From: Ephydatia muelleri
Lineage: Eukaryota; Porifera; Demospongiae; Spongillida; Spongillidae
Assembly (NCBI GenBank): GCA_013339895.1
Contig: JABACO010000001.1
Coordinates: 26,828,015-26,892,014 of the forward strand
DNA: 64,000 bases
Direction: 5' to 3'
Below, piece by piece: positions 10,998 through 21,838 of the stretch (the first letter of the stretch is position 1; each line of letters opens with the position of its first letter). Below the pieces are notes generated by a model. It was not told where the DNA came from. It made no database searches and saw nothing but the letters and a program-made list of their open reading frames with translations. A program made the position numbers and the translations under genes.

Positions 10998-11184
10998 TGT
11001 AAAGAGCGCTCGCAACCCGTTGGCACCGACAGCAGCCGACACAATATAATAATAAGCACACCAAACACAAATCAATGGTCCCTATTTATAGTGACATTAC
11101 AGACAACATTAATGGACAGACAGTCTGCACATCTCATGACCAGAGTTCAGAGGTTGCTGACATGCGCAGTGACGGACTATTACA
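10998..11184 (-). repeat. 5' LTR of Ty3/gypsy element
   Basis: Direct repeat of 6067-6253, differing by a single T/C. It should carry the element's promoter, but no motif was assigned with confidence. Confidence 0.95.
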
Positions 11185-11189
11185 CTTAA
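11185..11189. repeat. Target-site duplication CTTAA (right)
   Basis: Exact copy of 6062-6066. Confidence 0.9.
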
Positions 11190-11516
11190 CGATGCAGTCT
11201 TCACAGTACCTCATTGCCTCCTTCGTCCATGTCAAGGCTGGAATGACAATTAATGGCAGACGAAGTCTCCTAAATGGGCTGCTACCAAGCTTGTAAGAAC
11301 ATACGGTGCGATGCACTAGGAGTGTGCTTTTCTAGCTGGGACTAGAATTTGAAGCTGGCGCCACAATGAACACAAATGTGATCGCCATCATCAACGTAGT
11401 AATCTTTGAAAATAATCAGCCATTTTAAATCAGGATCAACGCCAAGTTGCAATAATCTTTATTATTAGTTATCACATCACGTGACCACAATAGCAATTCG
11501 ATCATGTTCTCTCCCA
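11190..11516. other. Flank of retrotransposon, no gene seen
   Basis: Unique-looking sequence that was contiguous with the region left of 6062 before the retrotransposon inserted. Confidence 0.5.
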
Positions 11517-11582
11517 GGGGCGGATCCAGGATTTCAGAAAAGGGGGGGAGGGTGCGAGAGGGGTACCAGCTAGGGGGTCTGG
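11517..11582. mobile_element. Fragment of GGCGGATCC-type dispersed repeat
   Basis: Contains AGGGGCGGATCCAGGATTT followed by a G-rich tract. The same motif recurs near 26620, 26735, 32180, 43500 and 54676. Here it cuts off the end of the adjoining RT-element relic. Confidence 0.5.
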
Positions 11583-11773
11583 GGGAGCGCTGTAGTTGAG
11601 GTTAGCGGTGATGTGACAGTAAAGTCAAATGCAGCAGGCTTTCCCATCATCCAGTTTGCTGCCACTCCTGCCAGGACATCAGGTGGTCGTGTGTGGTGCT
11701 CCTCAAATGCAGAGCCATACCCAACCTCCACCTGAGCACTTATGCAGGCTCTCCTACATGACTGCAAATACAT
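11570..11773 (-). pseudogene. C-terminal domain relic of an RT-bearing element, copy 1
   Basis: Reads CRRACISAQVEVGYGSAFEE, then HHTRPPDVLA and GKPAAFDFTVTSPL. The pattern acidic residue, RPxDxL, FDxxVTSPL also occurs at 20582-20809. I recall it as the C-terminal region of reverse-transcriptase-bearing repeats in several invertebrates and algae. The spaced acidic residues could be a nuclease-like site, but that is inference. It ends abruptly where the GGCGGATCC repeat begins. Confidence 0.55.
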
Positions 11774-11814
11774 CCCGGAGCCTGTTGTCTACTACAACCG
11801 TCAAATAAGGATTA

Positions 11815-12200
11815 GTGCTTGAAACAGTTTTCTGGGATGGGCCTGCACGAATGCCTTGCAAATTTCATCAGCAGGTACTGTTTCTTAATAGTGCATGGAA
11901 ATCAAAGCCAGATCAGAAAAGCGTTTTTCTGCATCATAACCGATCTTGCGTATGTCTTGATCCTTATCATTAAGGAGAAGGATCGTTCTGCTTCTGCACT
12001 TGATATAAGTAATGTGCAGCCAACAACAAGCAGGAAATTGATGTTTGGAAAGGAATCCCTGTCACATGCACCCAAAGCTTCAGAAAGAGGTTTAGGAATT
12101 TCAGTTTTTTGTCTGGAATTCCCACTTACCTTTATGTTCATCCATAGTCCCTTCCACCTTCTTACTTCACTTCCAAGGGATTTAGTGTATTGGAGGTCTT
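11815..12200 (-). pseudogene. hAT transposase dimerisation-domain relic
   Basis: The stretch FPNINFLLVVGCTLLISSAE followed by AERSFSLMIRIKTYARSVM matches the C-terminal hAT dimerisation domain, which holds hAT transposase multimers together and includes the (S/C)E(A/C)ERSFS core. One base shift near 11925 continues as RFSDLALISMHY, the usual continuation. Only the last ~100 residues of a transposase remain. The catalytic core is absent. Confidence 0.7.
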
Positions 12201-12761
12201 AAGCATATCATTGATGCATTCATCCGGGCCGGATTTACAGAAGAGTTTAGAAATAAAGATGGCACAAGAGAAAGGGGACCACTGGCATGGCGATCTGCTC
12301 CATTAAACAGAGTCAGAGAGTACTGCCACAGCTCACAGTAACATGGGACAGTTGTGACGGAAACCACTAATGCAATTACACACCGCGTAATTGCATAAGT
12401 GGTCCGTGGTCTAATTATATATTCATGTTACGTAATCGTACAGTGTAACTGCTGATGTAAATGAATGTAGCATATGAAAGAAGTATTAACGCTTCGCCAC
12501 CACTTATAGCTTGCGCACACCAATGAGACAGTTGTAGAAATCTTCATTCAAAAGCGACCACGAAGGCTCTTCGCCTCACTGTATGACAAAAACGCATAAA
12601 CTAGCTACATAATAGTATTAGTAGTACATGTACTTTCATGCTTTTGTATTAAGTGATAAGTGCTAATTTTTCATTATGAATGTGTGTCAGTATTGCTATA
12701 TTGCTCAAAGCTTCAGCCATCTTTACTTTGCAATAATTCGTAATTGTTACTAATGAGCCCG
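12201..12761. other. No gene seen
   Basis: AT-rich spacer without convincing coding or repeat structure. Confidence 0.5.
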
Positions 12762-12804
12762 CCCCCCTTTCAAACCCGCAAACATTGCGGGTTTGAAAGG
12801 GGGG
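12762..12804. repeat. Perfect 20-bp-arm hairpin
   Basis: Bases 12762-12781 and 12785-12804 are exact inverse copies around a 3-base loop (ACA). Confidence 0.9.
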
Positions 12805-12925
12805 TTGCAACCAACTGGAAAGCCAGGCTACTCGGTGGATAAGACCACCTTACCTTATTCAGCCAAGAAGACGCTTGTGACTGCGTACGATGGCCAAGAC
12901 AATGACATATTAATAAAGTGTATTG

Positions 12926-13034
12926 CATGTGCTGTAGTCTCGTACCCAGACCCACCATGACGTAAGCGTTTATCGCTTACAGTATAAACAACGCTTACGT
13001 CATGGTGGGTCTGGGTACGAGACTACATGTGCTG
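12926..13034. mobile_element. Palindromic hAT-type MITE, copy 1
   Basis: The element (about 12935-13025) has terminal inverted repeats beginning TAGTCTCGTACCCAGACCC and is almost wholly palindromic. It is flanked by CATGTGCT on both sides (12926-12933 and 13026-13033), an 8-bp target duplication typical of hAT elements. No coding capacity. Confidence 0.8.
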
Positions 13035-13221
13035 CTGACTACTCAGAGCAACGGCCATGCCTCTCTTGGGTACAATACGCCTTGTTATAAGAGGCAACGC
13101 GCATGACACAGCAATTCAGGCGTCTGATTGCGTATCATTACGAATCACGCATTATAAGGAATCTACGTAAGTTAACGGAACGAAAGATTGCGGGTACGTA
13201 CGAGTTGAAACGACGTCCGCA

Positions 13222-13326
13222 AGCCCATTGTAGTCTCGTACCCAGACCCAAATGTACGTAACAATGATTGTACGTATAATAATGGCTTACGTACGTTTGG
13301 GTCTGGGTACAAGACTATAGCCTATT
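13222..13326. mobile_element. Palindromic hAT-type MITE, copy 2
   Basis: Shares the terminal repeat TAGTCTCGTACCCAGACCC (13231) with copy 1, but its central part differs. It is flanked by AGCCCATT (13222-13229) and AGCCTATT (13319-13326), an 8-bp duplication with one mismatch, suggesting an older insertion than copy 1. Confidence 0.75.
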
Positions 13327-13398
13327 CACGGGTTTATAAAAGCAGTTAATTTTAAAAATCAATGCTATCACGTGAAAGACTTTTTTCAAATTTGTCCG

Positions 13399-13629
13399 AT
13401 GAGCGGCAAACGACGTTTCTGCTACCACTGTAGCGAGTATGTGAGCAAATCGACGTATTTTGAACACCAGAAAGAACTAATCGGCAGGAAATCCAACGAT
13501 GACTCTCTGCAATTACAAGATGGTATTTTACTAATTTAAGTGACGATCGGCCGATTTGCTAAAATTGTCTTGACCCAGATGAACATACAGACGATTTCGA
13601 TTCATCCAACGATGAACCTGAGTATATAG
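13399..13629 (+). pseudogene. N-terminal exon of a spliced transposase-like gene
   Basis: Starts MSGKRRFCYHCSEYVSKSTY with a CxxC and a later His, looking like a small zinc finger. An in-frame TAA follows at 13537. Another frame then reads LDPDEHTDDFDSSNDEPEYI to a GTGCGT donor at 13630. I recognise both pieces as the usual N-terminus of the family whose middle and end appear at 44.2-46.3 kb. Expected role: DNA recognition by a transposase. A stop and a frame change make it a relic. Downstream exons are not adjacent, and the 151-bp array follows instead. Confidence 0.5.
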
Positions 13630-13864
13630 GTGCGTGACGGCATGTGTTGGCCTACAAGTGTGCATTCTAATACATTCTTGTCTTGCTTCCCTTCATGCCC
13701 TCAGTAAGTGCGCAACAGTGCTGGCCTTCTACTAATCTGAATCAATGCCAATACACCTGTGTATGTGACGGTGGTCCGACATAGGGTGAGTCAACTGTTC
13801 ACTCTTCTATGTGTTTACATGTACAGTATTGTAATCATAACATTCCCTGGTATAGGTGTGTATT

Positions 13865-16800
13865 GTATGTCAGCTAGTGTTGCCCTTCTGACAGAGCTGT
13901 CTCTGTGATGGGCAGGGAGTGTGATCTTGTTGTGACACTTTGGGTGTCTTTCCTCTTGTGCCTGGGTAGCATTCTGTATGTGCATGTGGTGATTAATTAG
14001 AATATCAAGCCAACTGTATGTCAGCTAGTGTTGCCCTTCTGACAGAGCTGTCTCTGTGATGGGCAGGGAGTGTGATCTTGTTGTGACACTTTGGGTGTCT
14101 TTCCTCTTGTGCCTGGGTAGCATTCTGTATGTGCATGTGGTGATTAATTAGAATAGCAAGCCAACTGTATGTCGGCTAGTGTTGCCCTTCTGACAGAGCT
14201 GTCTCTGTGATGGGCAGGGAGTGTGATCTTGTTGTGACACTTTGGGTGTCTTTCCTCTTGTGCCTGGGTAGCATTCTGTATGTGCATGTGGTGATTAATT
14301 AGAATATCAAGCCAACTGTATGTCCGCTAGTGTTGCCCTACTGACAGAGCTGTCTCTGTGATGGGCAGGGAGTGTGATCTTGTTGTGACACTTTGGGTGT
14401 CTTTCCTCTTGTGCCTGGGTAGCATTCTGTATGTGCATGTGGTGATTAATTAGAATATCAAGCCAACTGTATGTCGGCTAGTGTTGCCCTTCTGAAAGAG
14501 CTGTCTCTGTGATGGGCAGGGAGTGTGATCTTGTTGTGACACTTTGGGTGTCTTTCCTCTTGTGTCTGGGTAGCATTCTGTATGTGCATGTGGTGATTAA
14601 TTAGAATATCAAGCCAACTGTATGTCGGCTAGTGTTGCCCTTCTGACAGAGCTGTCTCTGTGATGGGCAGGGAGTGTGATCTTGTTGTGACACTTTGGGT
14701 GTCTTTCCTCTTGTGCCTGGGTAGCATTCTGTATGTGCATGTGGTGATTAATTAGAATATCAAGCCAACTGTATGTCGGCTAGTGTTGCCCTACTGACAG
14801 AGCTGTCTCTGTGATGGGCAGGGAGTGTGATCTTGTTGTGACACTTTGGGTGTCTTTCCTCTTGTGCCTGGGTAGCATTCTGTATGTGCATGTGGTGATT
14901 AATTAGAATATCAAGCCAACTATATGTCGGCTAGTGTTGCCCTTCTGACAGAGCTGTCTCTGTGATGGGCAGGGAGTGTGATCTTGTTGTGACACTTTGG
15001 GTGTCTTTCCTCTTGTGCCTGGGTAGCATTCTGTATGTGCATGTGGTGATTAATTAGAATATCAAGCCAACTGTATGTCGGCTAGTGTTGCCCTACTGAC
15101 AGAGCTGTCTCTGTGATGGGCAGGGAGTGTGATCTTGTTGTGACACTTTGGGTGTCTTTCCTCTTGTGCCTGGGTAGCATTCTGTATGTGCATGTGGTGA
15201 TTAATTAGAATATCAAGCCAACTGTATGTCGGCTAGTGTTGCCCTTCTGACAGAGTTGTCTCTGTGATGGGCAGGGAGTGTGATCTTGTTGTGACACTTT
15301 GGGTGTCTTTCCTCTTGTGCCTGGGTAGCATTCTGTATGTGCATGTGGTGATTAATTAGAATATCAAGCCAACTGTATGTCGGCTAGTGTTGCCCTACTG
15401 ACAGAGCTGTCTCTGTGATGGGCAGGGAGTGTGATCTTGTTGTGACACTTTGGGTGTCTTTCCTCTTGTGCCTGGGTAGCATTCTGTATGTGCATGTGGT
15501 GATTAATTAGAATATCAAGCCAACTGTATGTCGGCTAGTGTTGCCCTTCTGACAGAGCTGTCTCTGTGATGGGCAGGGAGTGTGATCCTGTTGTGACACT
15601 TTGGGTGTCTTTCCTCTTGTGCCTGGGTAGCATTCTGTATGTGCATGTGGTGATTAATTAGAATATCAAGCCAACTGTATGTCGGCTAGTGTTGCCCTAC
15701 TGACAGAGCTGTCTCTGTGATGGGCAGGGAGTGTGATCTTGTTGTGACACTTTGGGTGTCTTTCCTCTTGTGCCTGGGTAGCATTCTGTATGTGCATGTG
15801 GTGATTAATTAGAATATCAAGCCAACTGTATGTCGGCTAGTGTTGCCCTACTGACAGAGCTGTCTCTGTGATGGGCAGGGAGTGTGATCTTGTTGTGACA
15901 CTTTGGGTGTCTTTCCTCTTGTGCCTGGGTAGCATTCTGTATGTGCATGTGGTGATTAATTAGAATATCAAGCCAACTGTATGTCGGCTAGTGTTGCCCT
16001 TCTGACAGAGCTGTCTCTGTGATGGGCAAGGAGTGTGATCTTGTTGTGACACTTTGGGTGTCTTTCCTCTTGTGCCTGGGTAGCATTCTGTATGTGCATG
16101 TGGTGATTAATTAGAATATCAAGCCAACTGTATGTCGGCTAGTGTTGCCCTTCTGACAGAGCTGTCTCTGTGATGGGCAGGGAGTGTGATCTTGTTGTGA
16201 CACTTTGGGTGTCTTTCCTCTTGTGCCTGGGTAGCATTCTGTATGTGCATGTGGTGATTAATTAGAATATCAAGCCAACTGTATGTCGGCTAGTGTTGCC
16301 CTACTGACAGAGCTGTCTCTGTGATGGGCAGGGAGTGTGATCTTGTTGTGACACTTTGGGTGTCTTTCCTCTTGTGCCTGGGTAGCATTCTGTATGTGCA
16401 TGTGGTGATTAATTAGAATATCAAGCCAACTGTATGTCCGCTAGTGTTGCCCTACTGACAGAGCTGTCTCTGTGATGGGCAGGGAGTGTGATCTTGTTGT
16501 GACACTTTGGGTGTCTTTCCTCTTGTGCCTGGGTAGCATTCTGTATGTGCATGTGGTGATTAATTAGAATATCAAGCCAACTGTATGTCGGCTAGTGTTG
16601 CCCTTCTGACAGAGCTGTCTCTGTGATGGGCAGGGAGTGTGATCTTGTTCTGACACTTTGGGTGTCTTTCCTCTTGTGCCTGGGTAGCATTCTGTATGTG
16701 CATGTGGTGATTAATTAGAATAGCAAGCCAACTGTATGTCGGCTAGTGTTGCCCTACTGACAGAGCTGTCTCTGTGATGGGCAGGGAGTGTGATCTTGTT

Positions 16801-16880
16801 GTGACACTTTGGGTGTCTTTCCTCTTGTGCCTGGGTAGCATTCTGTATGTGCATGTGGTTTAGAGTATCAAGCCAACTGT
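13865..16880. repeat. Satellite array: 20 copies of a 151-bp unit
   Basis: The marker GTATGTCNGCTAGTG recurs at 13865 and every 151 bp to 16734 with no period slip. Units differ by only one to three bases. The last unit is shortened after GCATGTGG. A T/A variant after GTTGCCCT alternates strictly from unit 6 to unit 13, showing a 302-bp dimer expansion. No coding frame crosses it. Confidence 0.97.
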
Positions 16881-17631
16881 ATGGAACTGTTTGAACTCTA
16901 TCCTTGGTATTAGAGCAGAGAGTCATGTGACCATGGTGGGTGTGGTCAGGTCAGGTAAGCCGATAACTAAACGTATATGTATTGTGTGCATGTGTACTGA
17001 GTCAGGAGTTGTTTGAACTATCCTTGGTATTAGATGTCCTGCACACTTGGTATTTGCCAACCATGTCAGGGTGATGGTTCAGCCAAGAGTCATGTGACCA
17101 TGGTGGGTGTGGTCATACATCGGGTAAGCTAAGGTTCAATTACCAATTTTCTCTGTCTCATACACATGCACTTTCTTGGTTCTGCAGGAGTTGTATCTGT
17201 ACCTTCCTCTGTCGTCCCCAGCAGCAAGCTTAAATTTGACTGGTGCTTTATTTTTTACACGTGTACGTAATTCGTAATTGTAAACATGTTGCTGTTATAT
17301 TGATTGATTTGGAACCAGCGGGGCACGATGAGCCAATCACTCGTTTTAACGCGCGTGATGCACCTTAAGGGGGTAACAAGTGCTACAATGTACTAACGAT
17401 AACATCACTAGAAAGCGCGGGTGAACACTTCGCTCTCTAGTTTATATATTAAGTTACGATCACAGTTTGCAGACGGGGGCGTGGCATGTAAACATCGGGA
17501 CTAGGAAAAGATTTTGGTTGCGAATACATGACGTCCATCAGCTAATGACGTTCCTTATTATTGGAACTTCATGCTTCTCGGGCTAGGCCACTGCCCGTGC
17601 CTTGCATCATTCATCGAGTTATCGATGCTTA
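16881..17631. repeat. Short duplicated motifs, no gene
   Basis: TATCCTTGGTATTAGA (16898 and 17019) and AGTCATGTGACCATGGTGGG (16920 and 17089) each occur twice. This suggests an old ~125-170-bp duplication beside the satellite. Confidence 0.6.
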
Positions 17632-17875
17632 TATATAAGCAGCAGAGCCAATTATCGTATAACTGCATCATAATTATTATGATTATTGTATTGGCGGTGC
17701 TGTACTTGTACGTATGTAGTTGCTTTGGTGCATATATAAGCAGCTGTACATATGTAGTTGCTTTGGTGCATATATAAGCAGCAGAGCCAATATTATCGTA
17801 TAACTGCATCATAATTATTATGATTATTGTATCGGCGGTGCTGTACATATGTAGTTGCTTTGGTGCATGCTGCAT
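17632..17875. repeat. Imperfect ~140-bp tandem duplication
   Basis: ATATAAGCAGCAGAGCCAAT and the following palindrome CATAATTATTATG occur at about 17632 and again at about 17771. Between and after them are three copies of ATGTAGTTGCTTTGGTGCAT. Confidence 0.8.
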
Positions 17876-18841
17876 GGGGCTGTCAGCTAATTAATAAAAG
17901 CGTCATATCACCATTCAATGTTCAACTCAAGTTCATCGTATCCCATGCATGCCTATAGCTAGGTCGTAGCTGTCATGCTCAATTCACAGACACAGTACAC
18001 TAGCTTAATATATATAATAATGATTATTATATATATAGTAGTGCTACATATATGTATAGTTCATATTTGCCTTGCTTGTAATTGTGTGCTACAATGTTGT
18101 TACTGAGGACAATTTCAATTTTCACGTACATCAGGTGTATGTGGCTATCGAATTAAGTATAACAACTGAATCTTGGACAGTACATTTTGTAAATAAAATA
18201 TAATATAATAAATACGGATATGATACCGATATATGTATATGCACGGATTGCATGCAGATATCGATATCAGTTGTGCACGTATAATATAAATGATATTATT
18301 ATAGATTAAGCAATTAATGACATACCCGGTCCGTACCGTACGCACTTCATGTATATATACTTTTGGTAATATCAAAGCCAATGGCTTGAAACTATATATG
18401 CTTCCTAGACTCTTTCATTTTCATTTTCACGGTGGGTAATCTAGTGACTGTATCGGACCGATGGGCCGGTGAACGTTACTAGTGATATAAGATAAGGAGA
18501 TGGTATATATTAGTGCGCTCGCTGATACAATGTCGGTTAATCGAATAGTCTCATCTTGTAGTTTTATAGAGGACATTGACAACAATGACAAGTGGCATGT
18601 AGAATTGTACATGCCGCCTGTGACATGTACAAGTCCAATTTTAAATTAACAAAATAATTATCCCTCACGTGACCTAATCTTTTTTGGCGGTTAAAAAAAA
18701 AGGGGTGGATGTAGCCAGTATATTTCCAATGGTGAATTTAGGCTGGCACGAGTACAGTGTAGCTGTATTAGGAGCAATAAGGTTAGCCCGATCCTTATTC
18801 TAGTTACTATGTCTTTATTAACGTTTCGCTTCATTTTTCAG
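17876..18841. other. AT-rich spacer, possible promoter of next gene
   Basis: No coding sequence seen. Nothing that I can call a TATA box is certain. TCACGTGACC (an E-box) at about 18666 lies some 260 bp before the candidate gene. Confidence 0.4.
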
Positions 18842-19348
18842 TTTAAGTCTCAGTTGTTGACAACGTCTTCTAGGTAAGAGAAGTGTACTTTAGTAGCCAA
18901 ATTGTCGTCGGATAGGATTTTCAAATGGATGCCACACTGTAAGTTGGTATTTTTATTATGGTTTGTGTTCTACATGTATTAGCAGCAGTGTGACGCGTCT
19001 CACGCCAATCAAGGTTAGTATACATTCTCCTAAACCACACTGCTTCCGTACTCCCTGATCCGAACAATGGCAATGTAATGAGCGTATCAAGTTATTTGGT
19101 AAGTCATTTGTGTAGCATTCAACATTACATTGTGGTGCTTAGTGTTCTGCAGGCGTTCGAGGACATCATACGGGGTTGGATTTGAGAATGTATTTCAATA
19201 GGTCTATTCGTATGATGTGTTATTGTTTTAATACAGAGAGCAAAAAGAAGAAAATTGGAATCGTAAGCTGACATTATTTGATGCCTGTTTATGTTGTTTA
19301 CTTTTTAATCCTATCTTAGGTCATCCTTCTGAAGTCACGCAGGCCTGA
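18842..19348 (+). CDS. Candidate micro-exon gene for a ~50-residue protein
   Basis: I propose coding exons 18925-18938, 18983-19013, 19083-19098, 19153-19189, 19237-19262 and 19320-19348. A leader exon lies at 18842-18873, and the Met exon begins at 18894. All introns are GT-AG and 44-69 bp long. Donors are GTAAGT, GTTAGT, GTAAGT, GTATTT and GTAAGC. All five coding junctions keep frame. The product begins MDATLSSVTRLTPIK and ends EENWNRHPSEVTQA with a TGA. The second exon's acceptor is a tandem AGCAGCAG, which would allow a one-serine variant. I do not recognise the protein: it is basic, with no signal peptide or membrane segment. Splice sites were chosen by eye, so the model may be partly fortuitous. 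Confidence 0.4.
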
Positions 19349-20439
19349 ATGTACAATTCTTATGCATACATGTATATGCTTTTCCAAGTTATATGTGTAT
19401 TCAAATATCAAAATTAAACATCATTTAACTATTAATAATGAGTTCAGGGACTGGGGCGGGGCTAGCTTGGATGCTGTTTATTGATTTTGATAAACCTTAA
19501 ATTAATTAATTAACGACACATTTGAATGACAACTACAGTGGGGACGAGAGAAATCACGATGAAAACAACGTAAGCTCGCGGTATTGTTCACGTACTCGCG
19601 CGGATGAATGTCACGGCCCGCAATACTGTTCGTGAGTAATCGGTCCGAACGCGGGTAGGTGAGCCTGAATCCAACGTAATCCGTCACGTCAGGGTTACAA
19701 ATGAATTTACGTGACGTTACGGGCCCGCAGCAGGGCAGTCGAATTGCTGTGTGAGTGCGATACTCAAAATATTGCACCAATATTACTGTGTCACGATAGG
19801 CTCAATAACGATAAGCCTACATGTATGTTTTTACAATATTGGTTTGTAGAAGTTTATAGGACAACAAAAAAAAAAGTAACTAATTCATCATAATGGCCAT
19901 GCAACTGCCATGGAAAATTTGAGATGGCCCTCCCCTTTTAGTTCCCCAAAAAATTTATGAATAAAATTGGTTCAGTACTGGTAGAACGTGTCATGTTCCA
20001 AAACTGTTGGTGATAGGGATAACCAGGGAGTCAACAACAGTTTGGCTGTGTAGATACGTATATGTTGCGTATGTTGTCTATTTCGTAATACGAAAGTCTG
20101 TAATACGAAAGCATTAATACATGAACACAAAATACTACACACCTATCTACATGTACCGAGGACACAAAAAGTCAATATTATCTACATGACAACAACCTAG
20201 CCAGTAAAGCCCTATAGCATTGGCCCTGGACCAGGGCAATGCTTAACCTTCCTTATAATCCAGACATTGCTGAAGACTTGGGACAAGCAGTTCAAGTGGC
20301 GATCCGTGTATAGGCCCTTTTCCTGTGTCATGTGACCGCTCCGTAATCTAACATACGTCAGTGTCACACAATATAAATTAATACACGTCCGCCATGTTGA
20401 TTCACAGCTTTTACGGAAATATCCGAGTGACGAAAAGGG
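19349..20439. other. No supported gene
   Basis: Contains CpG-rich stretches (19560-19740) and AT-rich spacer. Open frames on both strands look fortuitous. The start of the RT-element relic may reach down to about 20430. Confidence 0.45.
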
Positions 20440-21385
20440 CCTATAGCGAGTCTGTTGACTGGCTTCGTCTCCCCAACACCCATGCATACGTCTCCACGGT
20501 TAAGGGGATACAAACCCAGCCCATGTATGCGGTTGCTTTCCTCATTATTAATTGGTAGCATGTTTGCGGAGTTCGGCGCTGTCAAGCCATCACACTTGCT
20601 TCGTTCAAAGTAGAATGATTTAGCGGTGATGTAATGGAGAAATCCAGTGCTGCCGGCATGCCAAACTCCCAATTATGGACCACGATGTCTGCGGTACGGG
20701 TACGACTTCCCTCCACGTCTATGCCACTGCCTGCCTTGATTTGACCCGCAACACATGCCACTATACCCGATTCCCAGAAGTTGTCCCTCAAAAAAATTGT
20801 GTCTGACAATTACGTCACCTCCACTTTATAAGCGTACATGTAAGGGCGTGGTGACCCAGGGGTCAAGGGCATGAGAATGAACAGCAGGGCTTTTGAAAGG
20901 TGTCCATTCCGAGCCACCGTTTTAGCCCCACCTGAAATTCAGGAAGTTCTAGGTGTAAGTTCAGCTGCGGAGTTGGCGTGACCGCGAAAGCCAAGCCGAG
21001 GCGTGAATGGGAAAAAGACACAGAGAGAAGCCGAACCCGGTTGGCCGCTGATGAAGAAAGGTCAAACAGAATCTTGAGCTGATGGTCTTCGATTTTAGAC
21101 GACAGGTCCCTTTGGCGAGGTGGAGCATCAATAATATCTTGAACGCAAGTATAGCCTCGGAATCCGCAATGAAAAGATTGAAGTCGTCAATGGATTGCTT
21201 ACGTGGTGGTTCTCTCCAAGGCAATACCTGAATGGCCTATGGAAGCGATGAAACAAGTGGACTGAGTGGTGAAGGAGACTGCGAAGACCCGAGCCTCCCC
21301 TAGTAGGGCTCAACTGAGCCTGCTGCCAAGCAACATTGAAGACGTCAACGCTCGTGCACTCTGTAAAGCAGCGACGGATGTCCAA
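20440..21385 (-). pseudogene. Decayed RT-bearing element, 3' half, copy 2
   Basis: Read along the minus strand, 21128-21385 has CTSVDVFNVAWQQAQLSPTR followed by GGSGLRSL, a region I associate with the thumb/end of the reverse transcriptase. 20961-21225 retains ASAWLSRSRQLRS. 20582-20809 has RTRTADIVVHNWEFGMPAAL then DFSITSPLNHSTLNEASV, and the end keeps HGCWGDEASQQT in another frame. The same C-terminal domain is seen at 11570-11773. Several frame changes and stops show long inactivity. No full RT catalytic box is present. Confidence 0.6.
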
Positions 21386-21838
21386 GTCGAATACCTAGAG
21401 CTTCAGCGACCAAGGAGGGTGGTTTAGATCTGGCCAGGTACACGTTATCTTCTTTGTGACCCCGACATTGGATATTATATTGAAACGATTTTACATTACA
21501 GTACCGCCCACGAGTAAGTTGAAAAAACTCGCGCGTCGAGTGCTTGTCACCAGGGCTGCCGCGACATATCGCGATATGCGATGTATCTTATATATCGCGA
21601 TACAACGTACATGGGATATACGGAGATAGACGGAAGAATAGACGGAGAAAGACGAAAATATACGAAAAGTCATTCAGCAGCTGCAACTAGTGTTGGGCCG
21701 CACACATACATTCGAATTCCGCTGCGGTGCTACGTACATGTATCAGCCCCCATCGAAATAAAAATCAGCCGCCCGTGTAAGTATTTGAACGTGTAACCGC
21801 GAACGCTTATAATAAGTACCTCTTTTTCACCTTATTAT

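Larger units (their letters stand above)
6067..11184 (-). mobile_element. Ty3/gypsy LTR retrotransposon, complete structure, 5118 bp
   Basis: Two 187-bp LTRs, a CTTAA target duplication, a tRNA-type primer site, a polypurine tract and, in order along the minus strand, gag, CCHC knuckle, aspartic protease, reverse transcriptase, RNase H, integrase and a GPY/F-like end. Integrase lies after RNase H, which is the Ty3/gypsy order. Near-identical LTRs indicate a very recent insertion. The coding region nevertheless changes frame at many points, so this copy is probably not autonomous, or the assembly contains indels. Confidence 0.95.

Noticed and set aside
13865-16880. CRISPR-like array
   Set aside because: Units are contiguous 151-bp copies without spacers, in a eukaryotic setting. 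It is a satellite.
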